From Marchantia polymorpha subsp. ruderalis (taxonomy: Eukaryota > Streptophyta > Marchantiopsida > Marchantiales > Marchantiaceae): a stretch of DNA of 64,000 nucleotides. The translations under genes and the position numbers were made by a program. This document shows positions 1 to 10,740 of this stretch, in pieces; position 1 is the stretch's first letter, and each line of letters opens with the position of its first letter. The notes below the pieces were generated by a model, which was not told the origin of the DNA, ran no database searches, and worked only from the letters and a program-made list of their open reading frames with translations. Location of the stretch: contig AP031352.1 of assembly GCA_037833965.1 (NCBI GenBank), forward strand, positions 23,540,501 to 23,604,500, in the 5' to 3' direction.

Positions 1-155
1 TTTCCATCGACCGAGCCACCTCGTGATCCGCCCTCCAGATCTTCATCCCTCCCTCCCGCAGTGAGAATTTAATCGTTCCATGTTCTGTCCGAGGAGGCAT
101 CGGTCCAAAGCGAGCGAAAATGTGCGTGAGACTCACTCAGGTTCGAAATTCTCGT

Positions 156-1280
156 CTACTTCCCATTTTCGAAATAGCACGAAAGCGGTAGGGGGCCCGA
201 CTCCTCTCTATCGCTCGAGCTCTCATCGCTCGAGCTCCGCGAGCGTTTTCTTCTCGATTTGTGCTTCTTGTCCTTCTTGTCCTTCTTTGACTTTCTTCTC
301 TCCTTCCTGTACTCGCGCTCGTCCTCGTCGCTGCTTGAGGTTTCTGAGTCGGAATCTGCATCGCTTTTTCCTCTCCGCCTCTTCGATGACTTCTGTCGGC
401 ACCGGGAGCATGTCAAAATCATAAAGAGCCTGAAGCAATGAGCTGATGAGCTACAGAGATGTACAAATGCCACTGTGCGTGTATCTTGTGTCTCATCCAA
501 GGAGCTTTTCCCGGATGCTCTGCTCTATCCACACGAGTGCACACAATCCAATGGGACACATGAGGAGATTCGGAAGGACTGTCACTGACCTTCCTCTTCT
601 TGCCACTACGGCTCTTCTCCTTCTCTTTCTCCTTCTTCTCTACAGATCAACATATTGCCAAAAGGTTAGAGCCAACACTTCAAACCGCGAGTAGGAACAA
701 CCCCATGATTGCCAATTACGATTTATTTCCGCCTTGGAGAGCTGGAATCTGAGGAGGGGCAACACAAGAAGCTGCGCTGTAGTAGTCTTGTTGTATCATG
801 TGACACATACCCTTTCTCAGTTTCTCTCTCTTATCGAGGTGATTTTTCCCTCGAGCGAGCTTACGGGCACGCTCGGCATCGAGCTGAGCTCTGTACTCAC
901 GCATCATTCGCGCCTCGTCATCCTCTAGCTCGCCCTGTCTCTTTGCGTCTTCCTGAAAGTTCCAAAGATCCAAGTTCCTTAGCTCACAGCGCGATCGCAT
1001 TGACAAAAGTCTGTCGACTGACCATTATATTTAAAAACCTTGGCGATGAATTTTCGAAAAGTGTAAGAGGCGAGCAAGTCCGACAACAGCTATACAACGA
1101 CACTCAACATTGGAATTCGCTCCCTGGATTGTCTGCAAAGGCTGGAAAACAAACGATGACTTATAGAAACAGCTGTACCTTCTGCTTTTGTTTCCACTCC
1201 TCCCAGGTGACAGTATGAGATGTTTGTAGACTCGCCAAGCGTGCTGCATGCCACTCTGGTGAATGGAAAGATCCGTCCAT
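156..1280 (-). CDS. Small RS/lysine-rich nuclear protein, four exons
   Basis: Coding exons, read on the minus strand: 1179-1280, 811-952, 590-639 and 156-392. All introns are GT-AG, phases agree, and the product is 176 aa. The N-terminus (start ATG at 1278-1280) has a conserved-looking block with WHAARLASL and TVTWEEWK, followed by an acidic/basic helix containing MMREYRAQLDAERARKLARG. A lysine-rich stretch follows, then an RS/DE-rich tail with many Ser-Asp and Lys-Lys repeats, ending in GPLPLSCYFENGK. I recognise this architecture (conserved N-terminal block, charged RS tail, C-terminal GP-PLS-F motif) as an uncharacterised plant nuclear-speckle-type family, from memory only. A role in pre-mRNA splicing or nuclear RNA metabolism is inferred from composition. 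No enzymatic domain is visible. The GC-rich region upstream (about 2.2-3.1 kb) is a plausible promoter/leader. Confidence 0.75.
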
Positions 1281-3320
1281 CTGCGGCTTGCTTTGTCAGT
1301 AGCTGTTCACGGAGCTTCACGCCAAATGAGGACTAGAAGGCATCATGATGACGAGTTTGATAAAGAGACAATGATAAATTATAAGTTTAATTTATTCAGG
1401 AATTCAATGAGCAGCCGAGGGCAAAACTCTTCGTGAACATCGGGCAAATTTTCCAGAAGTCCAGTTGTTCGAAAAGCGAAAAGCTAAATTAATTCGAAAG
1501 CAGCCTTCGCATCTTTCAGCACTCCTCAAAAAACTCTTATGTAGTGTAACTAAACTTCAGCTCTCAGACTTTCGATTCTCAACCTTTAGCACTCGGTTTT
1601 AACTAAGAGATGCCCGTTTAAATTGGTTTAAAATCCAACCAAAGTTTCATCAATTTCACAGATTTCGGATACAGACTTCAAAGCGATTGAAAAGGTGGCC
1701 AATAAAACCAATCACAACCGTTAACTATGCGGAATACCACTTCGAGGACTGGGAAAGCATGAAGGAAGGACACACACCATTCCGTCATCAATTTCATCGG
1801 GACCGCCTGCAGCGGTATGAGAAGCCATCTTCGCCCTCTGCATGGCCTTGTACGCCTGATTCTTCCCCATTTCTGCTTCTCTCGGAGAAACCAAGCTACT
1901 TGAAATAGGAGAGGTCGATTCCCTGTCGTTGCGTAAAAAGGATACGAATTGCCACGGGTCTAACAATAGATATGAACATCTACGGGCTAATGATTCAGGT
2001 GGAAGCGGGGACCAGTACTACGGTCGAACACACTCCTCGTGGGGGCCAATCTCCGACGGGAGAAATTTCGCACAAGACCAGACTCCCTGAGAGTCCTCGG
2101 AGTGAAGAAAATAATGCCCACATGACCGTCACATTCTCGGCCAGAACGCTCCGCGCTCCACAAGACTCTCCATGAGACATAAAGCGTCTATTCTTCCGAC
2201 GAGGATAATCCTCCGCCACGAAACGCGGATTTCACCACCACCAGCGCTCGAGACATCCCTGAATCTTCAGCCTATCCACTCGGCAGCGTCTGAAAATCGG
2301 CCGCAACAAAGCCTCCGGGAGACATACCCACCGACTCGAAAAGACCGTCACAAAATCATCATCTCGCTCGCCCGCAGGTCACACGGATCCCATCGCCAGT
2401 GCACACCGAACCCTAAAATCGACCCTGGGCCTCAGAGCTTAAATACGGAAAAAATGCGCGAGCTCCGCACGAATCCACCGAGCAACAAGCTGTCCTCATG
2501 CGCAACGACGCCCCCGCGGGGCATGCCTCGCGCAGCCCCACCAGCCCAACTGCTCGGGAGCTCGGCCTGCCGAAAAGCACCGAGTACAAATCGCTCCAAC
2601 AGCCCAAACCGAAAGCGAGGAAATCTGAGCGAGCCCAATCCCGAAGAAGGGCCGGAAATTTGCGGCGATCGCCGGTCGCCCTGGCAGCGAGCGCTCCACG
2701 GCAATCGAGGCGAATTCGAAATCGCGCCCCGAATCGAGTCAAGGCGTCGGCAATTGCGAGCGCGAGCGAGCGAGCGATCGATCGTCAATGCGCCCCTGAG
2801 CGAGCGTCGGTCAGTGGCTGGGACACGGAGGCCGGAACCGCAGCTGCTGCTGCTGCTGCAGATAACAACCTCCATCGCTCCTCGACACGACCTGACCCGC
2901 CCCTGCCCGCCCGGCCCGGCCCGGCCCCTCTCGCCCCGGCCCGCGAATCCGTGAATCTCGACCGCGCAAACTTCCGGACCCGCGAGTTTCTACTCCTTCG
3001 TCCGAGGCCTCCGACTCTGTGCTGCGCCGTATGTGGACGGTTTCTTTCGCTTCTATTTTCGCTCCTCTTTTCGCTCCCATTCATAGCGAGCGAAAATAAA
3101 AAATGAGGACCGAAAATGAGGAAGGCTAAAGAGAGATAACTGTGAAGAGCGCGGAAGAGTATTTATGTCGACCACCAACAAGGCTCGAAATTGGGGCCAA
3201 CTTTGCTGGCTATGGCTTCTTCTTCTCCTCCTCCCTCACCCCACTGGAGGTGTTCACGGAGTGGTTAGATTCTTCTTACAAACGATAAAGTAGACCCAAG
3301 TAGAAAAGATGAACAAAGGA
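1281..3320. other. GC-rich upstream region, probable promoter/leader
   Basis: No gene is supported here. Base composition rises sharply from about 2170 to 3100, with CpG-rich runs of Ala/Arg/Pro-like codons open in several frames on both strands at once, including plus-strand frames of 260 and 202 codons and minus-strand frames of 147 and 109. Overlapping open frames on both strands are what GC-rich non-coding DNA gives, so I read this as promoter and 5' leader, most likely of the minus-strand gene whose start codon is at 1280. A leader intron between them is possible but not demonstrated. Confidence 0.4.
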
Positions 3321-3322
3321 TT

Positions 3323-3616
3323 ATGATTGGGCACTTGAAAAATACACTCGATGACATTGATATCAATCAATTCGTGGATCATCCCTTCTTTCGTATGGCT
3401 GTTCATGATACTAGACTAGAAAGGCTTTTGGATGAGCGCTTGATTTGTTGGGCACAAGAAGATAGCATGGTTTTCTTTACTTTTATGGGGATAACAATAT
3501 GTGTAGACTTATCTCTTTTGTTATCAGATTCCATTTGGGATTCGGGAGGATTTTATTTCCAATTAGCCATATGTTTGCGAGCCTCTTGCAGTGGAGAAGT
3601 AAACTGGGGTCAGTAG
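3323..3616 (+). pseudogene. Plant-mobile-domain-like fragment (tentative)
   Basis: An open frame of 97 aa contains HPFFRMAVHDTRLERLLDERL followed by ICWAQEDSMVFFTFMGI and a hydrophobic DLSLLL segment. The order resembles the start of the plant mobile domain (MAIN / aminotransferase-like family): a helix with Leu-x-x-Leu-Leu-x-Glu-x-x-x-x-Trp, then an Asp/Glu-x-x-x-Phe-x-Phe strand, then a Leu-x-Leu-Leu helix. The frame closes in mid-domain and a neighbouring frame carries further plausible residues (MFASLLQWRSKL), which suggests a frameshift. I read it as a decayed, possibly transposon-captured fragment. It could instead be a lineage-specific protein exon; the family match is from memory and weak. 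Confidence 0.3.
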
Positions 3617-5000
3617 ACATGTTGTCACAAAGGAGGTCTGATTACTAATCATAAGTGGTATCATTGTCTTTAGCATAACTTCTCTTCTAGCCCACATCAG
3701 CTTGAAAGCCTACGTCGTGAGTTCTTTATTTTTTTCATTATGCTTCGTAAATAAAAATCCATCAGGAGCGAATAAACTTTCTTGTGGTAATGTATATCAT
3801 GTTAAAACTCGAAATTTTTCTGAAGTGTAGATTGATCTCTTTTGTTTACAGGATAGACTTTGTAAATCACTGTGCACTGATCACGGTGTAATTACAATGA
3901 TTCTACTGCTCTGGAGTTGTGGAGGAAGGAGAGAGGCCAGAGGGTAGCAACTACGATTTCTTTTTGGCATGGCTTCTATATCTTCGTCACTGCACGACCA
4001 GCAATCTTGGCCACTCTTGGCTACATCAGGCCTACTCCCATGCATCTAGTCGGTGGATACTCGAGAGATTCACACGTTATCTCACTGTGCCCTCATGCCA
4101 TCCGAGATCAGATTTTTGGCATGCTTTGTTTTCGCATGAGCGATACCAACACATCAGCGACGAGCTGATTTTATCACATCTGGGATGGGCGATGCACCTG
4201 ATGGTCAAAGCAGACCTTTTCAGCTTCCGATCAGCCAGGGCAGTGGGGTGGAAGGAGGACAGCTATGGAGGTGGTTTTCTTTTGGCTTTGATGGTAATTG
4301 GCAATCCCTCCCATCAATTTGACGGACAGCTCGCCACAGGAGAGCTGGGCTGGTGCATCAGATGCTCCTTTATCAGTTCTCCCGTGTTTATGCCCAAAAA
4401 AAATTTGAAGTCGAAACTACTACCCTCGGGCTTCTCTTCCTACCTCTACAACTTCAGTACAGTAGAATCATTGCATTGCATTACATTGCAGTGTACCGTG
4501 ACTTACAAAATCTACCCTGTACAAGTCTCTCCGGTCGCCTACAACCGTGCTGCTCTTGCTCGTATTGTCATTCACAGCTCTCTGAATGCCAGGCAAGTAC
4601 AGAAGAGATAAGCCTGCATTACAAAGAGGTTTCGATTTATGGATTCTGCAAGCTACTATAGTGACAAGACCATCCATCCGCCCACATGTTGTTCGTTGAG
4701 ATTTATTGGAAAATGTGGTCATGGTTTTGTAGAACTGCGTATTGTTGAGATGAAGTATTATATACTTCGGCTTTCAGACGATGTCTTACTCTTCCTCTCA
4801 AACACTGAGAAGTCTTTGAGTGGGCCAGTAGTTTATCCAAGTTGTCTTGGTCTTGGTTGAGTGGAAGAGAAGGACGTCTGAATGTACGATTATCTGAATT
4901 GTATTGTGTCTGAGAGAGAGAAAGTGTGTGTGTGTGTTTGTGAGAGTCAAAATTCTTCTTCTGCCCAGTGCAGATGACACTCCCTGTTTCTCATGGCGTT
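3617..5000. other. Unassigned region with one 230-codon plus-strand frame
   Basis: The plus-strand frame 3919-4611 is the longest open stretch here but has no recognisable motif. A different frame over about 4160-4270 (MGDAPDGQSRPFQLPISQGS and on to LWRWFSFGFD) ends at a fair GT donor and looks more protein-like, so a spliced or decayed gene is possible. Nothing else could be tied to a family. A GT/GA-rich microsatellite lies at about 4910-4945. Confidence 0.2.
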
Positions 5001-8000
5001 CCCTCTAGCTTAGCGAAGGTTCATGTTTTGCCGGAGGCATGTGGCAGCTACATGTAGAGACGACGACGACGATTCAACAGCTCCATGTCACAGTGGTATA
5101 ACCCCTCGCCCAGCACTGTCCCGACGACAAACCATTCAGGAATCCTTCGAAGGATAGCGAGGATGTGCAGTACCTGTGCCAGGATAAAAGCACAACGCAA
5201 GGACCATCGCGTCCAGTAAGTCTGTAGAGGCGAATCCTGAGCCTGAGTCTGTAGCCGTATGTGCCTTGTAACGTTCGCATTCATGAGGTGCAGAATGCTC
5301 GCAGACGCACCAGGAGTGGAGACGTCAGACTGTACCCCCCGCCCGCCCGCTGTCACGATCTGAGCTGGCAACGGAGGACTCGCTCACGGCCACGGGTTTG
5401 GAACTGACGCCGTGAACGACTACCGCGGAAAAGCCCACGGTGGGACCGGCTACAGCCCACGACCACAACTGGCTCTGGACGGTAAGGAGATGGAAGAAGG
5501 TGTCAAGTCTTGCCTGACCGGGTACCGAGGACTTGGCGAGTCTGAGTCCCTTCTTAACCGTGGGTTTATCGACCATGGTTAAAACTCTACCGCCGACGCA
5601 CAGAACGAACGACGTGAATCTCGTCATGATGACCGGGCGGGGTGGATAAAATGCGCCATGGCTCCGAGCGATGCGGGGCAGCAAAACCGGTCTCCGAGGG
5701 GCGCGACGGGAGTCCGTCGGGATGTCGGGACCCAGTGACGTCGTGACCCTCAGTCGTCGAGCCTCGGACTAAACCCGCGACCGGGGCTTGGACAAGTCGA
5801 CACGCGTCGTCTCGGGATTGCAGGCCGGAGGAAGAGGACGAGAGCCTTCGAGGGAAGGAAGTCCAGGGGTCTTTCCGCTTTCGGGCCAGTGCGCTCGTCG
5901 ACGTGGGGTGCCAGCACGATGGTGGGCCACGTGTCCTAACCACAAAGCCCCCAGAGGCCTTGCGACCTGATGCCCGAAACCACCCACGTGGCGGGACAGG
6001 ACGAGCAGTTGGACCCGTCCGACAGAGAGACCCCGTCTATGGCCGGCTTAAAGTGCCCCTCCCCAAAGTACGCATGTACGACGTACTTCCGACGAGACTG
6101 TCAACGCTCCGCTCTCTCCAGTCCGATGCCGACCTAGGCCCCCCAGGCCGTAGGACCTAGGCCCTAGGCCTCATGCTGGGACCCACCGGTGGCGCTCGAG
6201 AGCCGAGGCGCGATCGATCCCCCGGATCGCGAGATGGGGGCTCCCAGTCGTTGAATGCAGTACCGCTCGAGGTTCCCAGCAGGAGGTGGAATCTGCGCAC
6301 GGAGGCATGCGGTCGTGCAAACGAGCGAAAGCCCCCCTCCCCCACCCCACTCGGAAACTTTTGTCGGGCACGGGGAAACTGGTGTCGATGGAGCTCTCGA
6401 ATCCGTCTTTCGCCCCACCCTTGGTGGTTTTAGATATGGCGGGCGGGCGAGTGGAGCCGAGGTTTTAGCCTCGTGCCTGGAGGATGTGAAGGTTGGGGCT
6501 ACGTGATGCGGTGGAATGTAGTAGGAGATCTCAGACACGGAGGTTGTGAGTTCGTCGGATTCTTTTGGGTTCTCGCAATTCCGCAGGCCTCTTGCACCTC
6601 TTCGGTGCCTTCGATCTCGGGACTCTACTCCTGTGGCGATGATTGCTCGAGCATCGTGAGGTTTATGCTCGGTGACGAATGTCGCTAGCTCGGTTTCACT
6701 TGTCGGCTAGAGTGGCTCTCTTTCCCAGAGTGGGCTATGGTGCAGCGCTTTTCCTTTGACATCGTTCCCTTGCCTAGGCAGAGGTTTATGATCAAATCTG
6801 GGGAGCCGTAGAAATGGACACGCGCGCCACATTTGCAGCTCCTCCTCCTCCTCCTCCTCACCACCGGGAGCAGCAGCAGGGATTCTGCCGAGACGTCGGC
6901 GGAGAATACACGAGTATTGTGGAACTGCGACAAATCTAGCCGCTCTCGTTCCACTAATCCAGAGTTTCAGTCCTCCTCCTTCTCGCTCGGATCCAAACAA
7001 AATTCCTGACAGTTATCCCTCTCGTCGTCGCTCGGTCAGACCTTCTAATCATGGAAGTGCATGGCGTCTCGACCCGTACTCATATTAAATTGGCGCCACC
7101 AGAAATTGTGTGGAGATTAGGCCCGTTCGCATCCGGCCGGGGCACATCGTATAATGCTTTCTGGGCTGAGCGGAAAGAAATCATCTGCACATATCGCTTT
7201 GGAGTACAGACGGGCAGGGCAGCCTTCATCGTACCTCGACCTTTGTCCACAACAGCGTCTCGGCTCCGAGAGTCAGAACGGAGTGCTCTCCTCCTCCTGA
7301 CATCACTGCGCCACGAGAATCTCAGCTAGTCGTTTGTTTGCAGATGAGGAAGTTACATGGGCATACTTGACTTCGAAGGCTTCACTTTGTCTGACACCGG
7401 TCGAAGTAGCCATGGCCAATCCAATCCAATCTCAGACACGCAGAGCAGTGGACCGGAAGTCAGCCGAGTACGAGGCCGTGAGAAGTGGTTGCGGAATCGT
7501 CAACTGGGAGAGGAGTGCTCCATGGGCAGGTTTGATTCATCGTCATCCAGGGGCAGTTACGCTGGCTGCACGATCGCGAGTGAGGTCAAGCTCAATCTTA
7601 ACTTCATCTTCCTCCTTATCGCCATCCGGTACACAGATTCTTCGGAATGACTTGCTGCCCCCGGAGCTCCGATTTGGCGTTACTGTTCTGGAACTCCATC
7701 GCTACTCTTCGAAAGAAACCGGACCTTTCGTCATAGACTCGGATTCCCTATCACTGCTGACCGACCATTGCAGAATAGATTCTTAAGAACGGGAAATCAC
7801 GCCCTGGGCGTGGGCAATTTATAGCTCATCTTTTGTGTTGAAGACGGAATCCATATGTCGAAACGCTACAAATGTTAAGCGGATTACCTGTGCCTCGAAT
7901 TTCCCATTCGACGAGATGGACTTGCAAATAGACTCATAGAAAGCATGTTCCTCCTTTTGTAGACTGTCATCATCGAACATGTGAGATTGTGGAAACGGCA

Positions 8001-8170
8001 GCAGAGGACATTGCACTACCTGCACTGCAGTGTACTCGAAGTGCAGCTCAATGGAGGAATCTTCTCTGACCCTACTGAAACAAATGGGGACTGCTCTAAT
8101 TTCATGAGGCTCTGATTTCATGTGCTGGCCATGAACAAGAGCCCGAATTAAAATTCCCTCCTTTTTCATA
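5001..8170. other. GC-rich to mixed unassigned region
   Basis: About 5050-7330 is GC-rich with overlapping open frames on both strands, none recognisable. It contains a (CTC)n run at about 6841-6860. From 7334 to 7786 the plus strand is open for 150 codons after a good acceptor-like TTTGCAG, and the minus strand is open for 116 codons at 7819-8169 with a protein-like composition (FEYTAVQVVQCPLLPF). Neither could be assigned to a family nor linked to a convincing splice model. The region may hold a lineage-specific gene or only promoter-type DNA. Confidence 0.2.
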
Positions 8171-8368
8171 ACTCCTCATGAATCCACGAACTCGAAATTG
8201 CCAGATGTTGCTTCTTCTTGCGTTCTTTCAATGGTGAGCATCTACATGGGACCGCAATTCTTAGACCATTGTACCTGTAGTAAATAACTTGCGGCTGCAA
8301 CCTCGATCACACACAGGTCACACTACGGAATGAAAAAGTTTGCCCATCGCTTTACACTCAAGGTTCGA

Positions 8369-8430
8369 AATTTAATGTGAAGCCCGACCAAGACGAAAAA
8401 TTTCGTCTTGATCAGGCTTCACTTCAAATT
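8369..8430. repeat. Near-perfect hairpin with 30-nt arms
   Basis: Arms 8369-8398 and 8401-8430 are reverse complements at about 26 of 30 positions, separated by only two bases (core arm GTGAAGCC followed by AAGACGAAA). The loop is too short for a typical microRNA precursor. It may be a foldback transposon remnant. No coding role is seen. Confidence 0.7.
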
Positions 8431-8782
8431 GGGGAGCTAGCAAAGAATTTTGTGTTTACTCCAATACCTTCAGTCAAGAATTATGCCACTGCAGATGCAT
8501 GTCGTTTCCAACACATGTTTCTTCAAGTGGCAAGCACTGGAATCTAATTTAGACATTTTAAGTGAAACATTTACTGTTTGGCTTAGTGACAAACATAGCA
8601 TATAACAACGACTGATGTCCAAATTATATTGCTGAAAGAATAAATATGTTGGTCGAGACTGTTCTGTTCCACTATGCGTGAAAATTCACAACGTTGTGTG
8701 TGTTTATTCACATCAACTTATTCAAATAAATGAAATTTGGTATTGTGAATATTTCTAAATTTCAGAGTATATATATATATAT

Positions 8783-8990
8783 GGGAGCGGTTAGTTATCA
8801 CTTAAGGTTAATTAGTCTTCACTCTAGTGTACTTAGTTCTCTTATTGGTCGATGCAGTATCCGCAGTTCTCTTATTGATCTATGCAGGGCAGTAGGATGC
8901 AGTACCTGTTATAAAGTGTTTGACCAATGAGTTAAGACTTTATACTAGGGTGAGGGCTAATTCGCCCTAAGTGAGAGATAACTAGCCACT
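8783..8990. mobile_element. Small inverted-repeat element (MITE), family A copy 1
   Basis: The two ends are imperfect inverted repeats of about 50 bp: the left end begins GGGAGCGGTTAGTTATCAC and the right end reads ...CTAAGTGAGAGATAACTAGCCACT. Both contain the shared subterminal block TACTAGGGTGAGGG or its complement. The element sits inside an (AT)n tract, so the target duplication is probably TA but cannot be proved. Internally a 20-odd-bp unit (GTTCTCTTATTG...GATGCAG) is tandemly duplicated. The same terminal sequence recurs in the element at 10168-10740, which shows this is a family rather than a chance palindrome. No open frame of useful length, so it is non-autonomous. Confidence 0.75.
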
Positions 8991-10167
8991 ATATATATAT
9001 ATATATATTACAAGTTCATATATATTTGATGTTTAAAATTTTTTGATACTTTTATTTTTTAGATTTAATTTTTATATGATATTTACGTATTAATCATTTT
9101 ATTTATTTATCAAAAAAAATTTGCTTCTTACATATAAAAAAAACTTCGTGGAAAATTAAAGTATTTAAGACATATTTATATAATAAATATTTTTTTAATT
9201 ACTGTAATTTGCCAAGAATGATCATTATAACTGAAAATTATATTGAGGTTTATATTGTATATATACTAAAGAAGTGTGTTATGGAAAAAAACAAGTTTGA
9301 TGCTTTTTCAATTGAGATTGAAATGCAAAAGATTTACCATTGTCAATATAATTGTCATTAATTTGATATGTTTATCTATTTAATTTTTGTTTATCAAATC
9401 TAATAAAAAAATCTAAATTATAATCACTATATTCTCTTTTGACATGATTGGATTGATGCAATTTCTAATTACCAAAAAAATTAATATTTAAGAAATTTAT
9501 GGATTCAAATCTAGTCTTAAAATTCATCTTTTGATCATTACCTTTAATCATATTTTCAAGTTAACACTCTCTGCAAATCTTACAAACGGATGAATCTAAC
9601 CCTATTTTTACATGATTTTTAATCAAAACTATGCTTTTAAGATTTTTCACAATACATATTTTTAAAAAAAATTAATAAATGTGTAAAAAAAATAAATTTT
9701 GTTTTGCTGAAGATTTTTCATGAACAAATCATTCATGATCTCATTAGAAATTATGTAACTCATGTTACAATTTGATGCTACTTTTGAAAAACTTAAAAAA
9801 TATGAATATTATTTAAAAAATTTAGCATTTGAATGCATATTATTAACTTATAAAAAAGTTGTTTGTTTTCTTATCTAGTGAATATAAATATCATCAAAAT
9901 TTTCAATTTTAAAGGTTTATAATAATTTAATTAATAGTTGCATGATGAATTTTGTAAAGTAATTGGATTTTTTAAAACACTCATAATTACTGAAAAAATC
10001 TTCTAAGAAATTTAATTTAATCCATATACATCCAATTTTTCATGTCAATTCAATCATATTTGAAATGAAAAATATTTAAATTAAGATAATTACAAAAAAT
10101 AGATACCTTGTAGAATACCCTCAAAGTATGGATTATATTTTATAAAATAAAATAGTTTACAAAACAA
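8991..10167. other. AT-rich intergenic block without genes
   Basis: Very AT-rich, begins with an (AT)n microsatellite, and has no open frame of 60 codons on either strand. I see only homopolymer-rich sequence and no recognisable repeat family. Confidence 0.6.
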
Positions 10168-10740
10168 GGGAGAAGCTAGTTATTCCTCACTTTCGGCTAA
10201 TCTTCCCTCGCCCTAGTATAAGTTCTGCCAGGAAGGTCAAAGGTTATAGTTGCCATCGCAGTTGAATTTATGGTTATTCTATCATGGCTGCTTCACCTTC
10301 GTGTTCCTCTCTACATGGCAGGCGTGAGGATCGCCGTCATCGAGCCTCCCGCGGTTGCTTTGTTGTCAATGCCTTATACTTCCTGCGCAATACCTGTCTA
10401 GCAGTGCCGCAGATCCAGCTCTTTGCAATGACGAAGCAATGGTTAGGATTTGCATCCTAACCAATCTCGTTACACCGCTCGATATACCGCACTTGATCAT
10501 ACCCGCCTTCACTGAACTGTGGATAATCATAATCAAAACACCCTACAAGTCACGAAAAATGTGGATAGTCATAATCAAAACACCCTATGTTGCCATGTTT
10601 GACGCAGAGAGGAACACGAAGATGGGGTTTAGAAGAACCATAAACTCAATCCCACCTGCAACTATAACTTTTGACCAATCTTGACAGACCATATACTAGG
10701 GTGAGGGATGATTAACCCAAAGTGAGAGATTACTATACCC
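10168..10740. mobile_element. Inverted-repeat element with ~110-bp arms, family A copy 2
   Basis: The left arm (about 10168-10285) and right arm (about 10625-10740) are reverse complements over roughly 110 bp with about one mismatch in five. The arms start GGGAGAAGCTAGTTATTCC and GGGTATAGTAATCTCTC (right end read inward). They share the block CCCTAGTATA with the shorter element at 8783-8990. Between the arms a segment with GTGGATA.TCATAATCAAAAC is repeated twice (about 10519 and 10560). A 109-codon frame spanning the interior (10355-10684) has no transposase motif. I read it as a non-autonomous DNA transposon with long terminal inverted repeats. No clear target duplication was found. Confidence 0.75.

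Noticed and set aside
2172-3106. Overlapping plus-strand frames of 260 and 202 codons
   Set aside because: They lie in GC-rich DNA where both strands are open in several frames together; translations are Arg/Pro/Ala-rich with no motif.
5493-5516. PCNA-binding-like motif QARLDTFF in a minus-strand frame, preceded by a basic stretch as in flap endonucleases
   Set aside because: Only eight residues match; no nuclease domain upstream and the surrounding frame looks like GC-rich noise.
5300-6250. Possible ribosomal spacer or rRNA gene because of high GC content
   Set aside because: No conserved 18S, 5.8S or 28S segments were seen on either strand.
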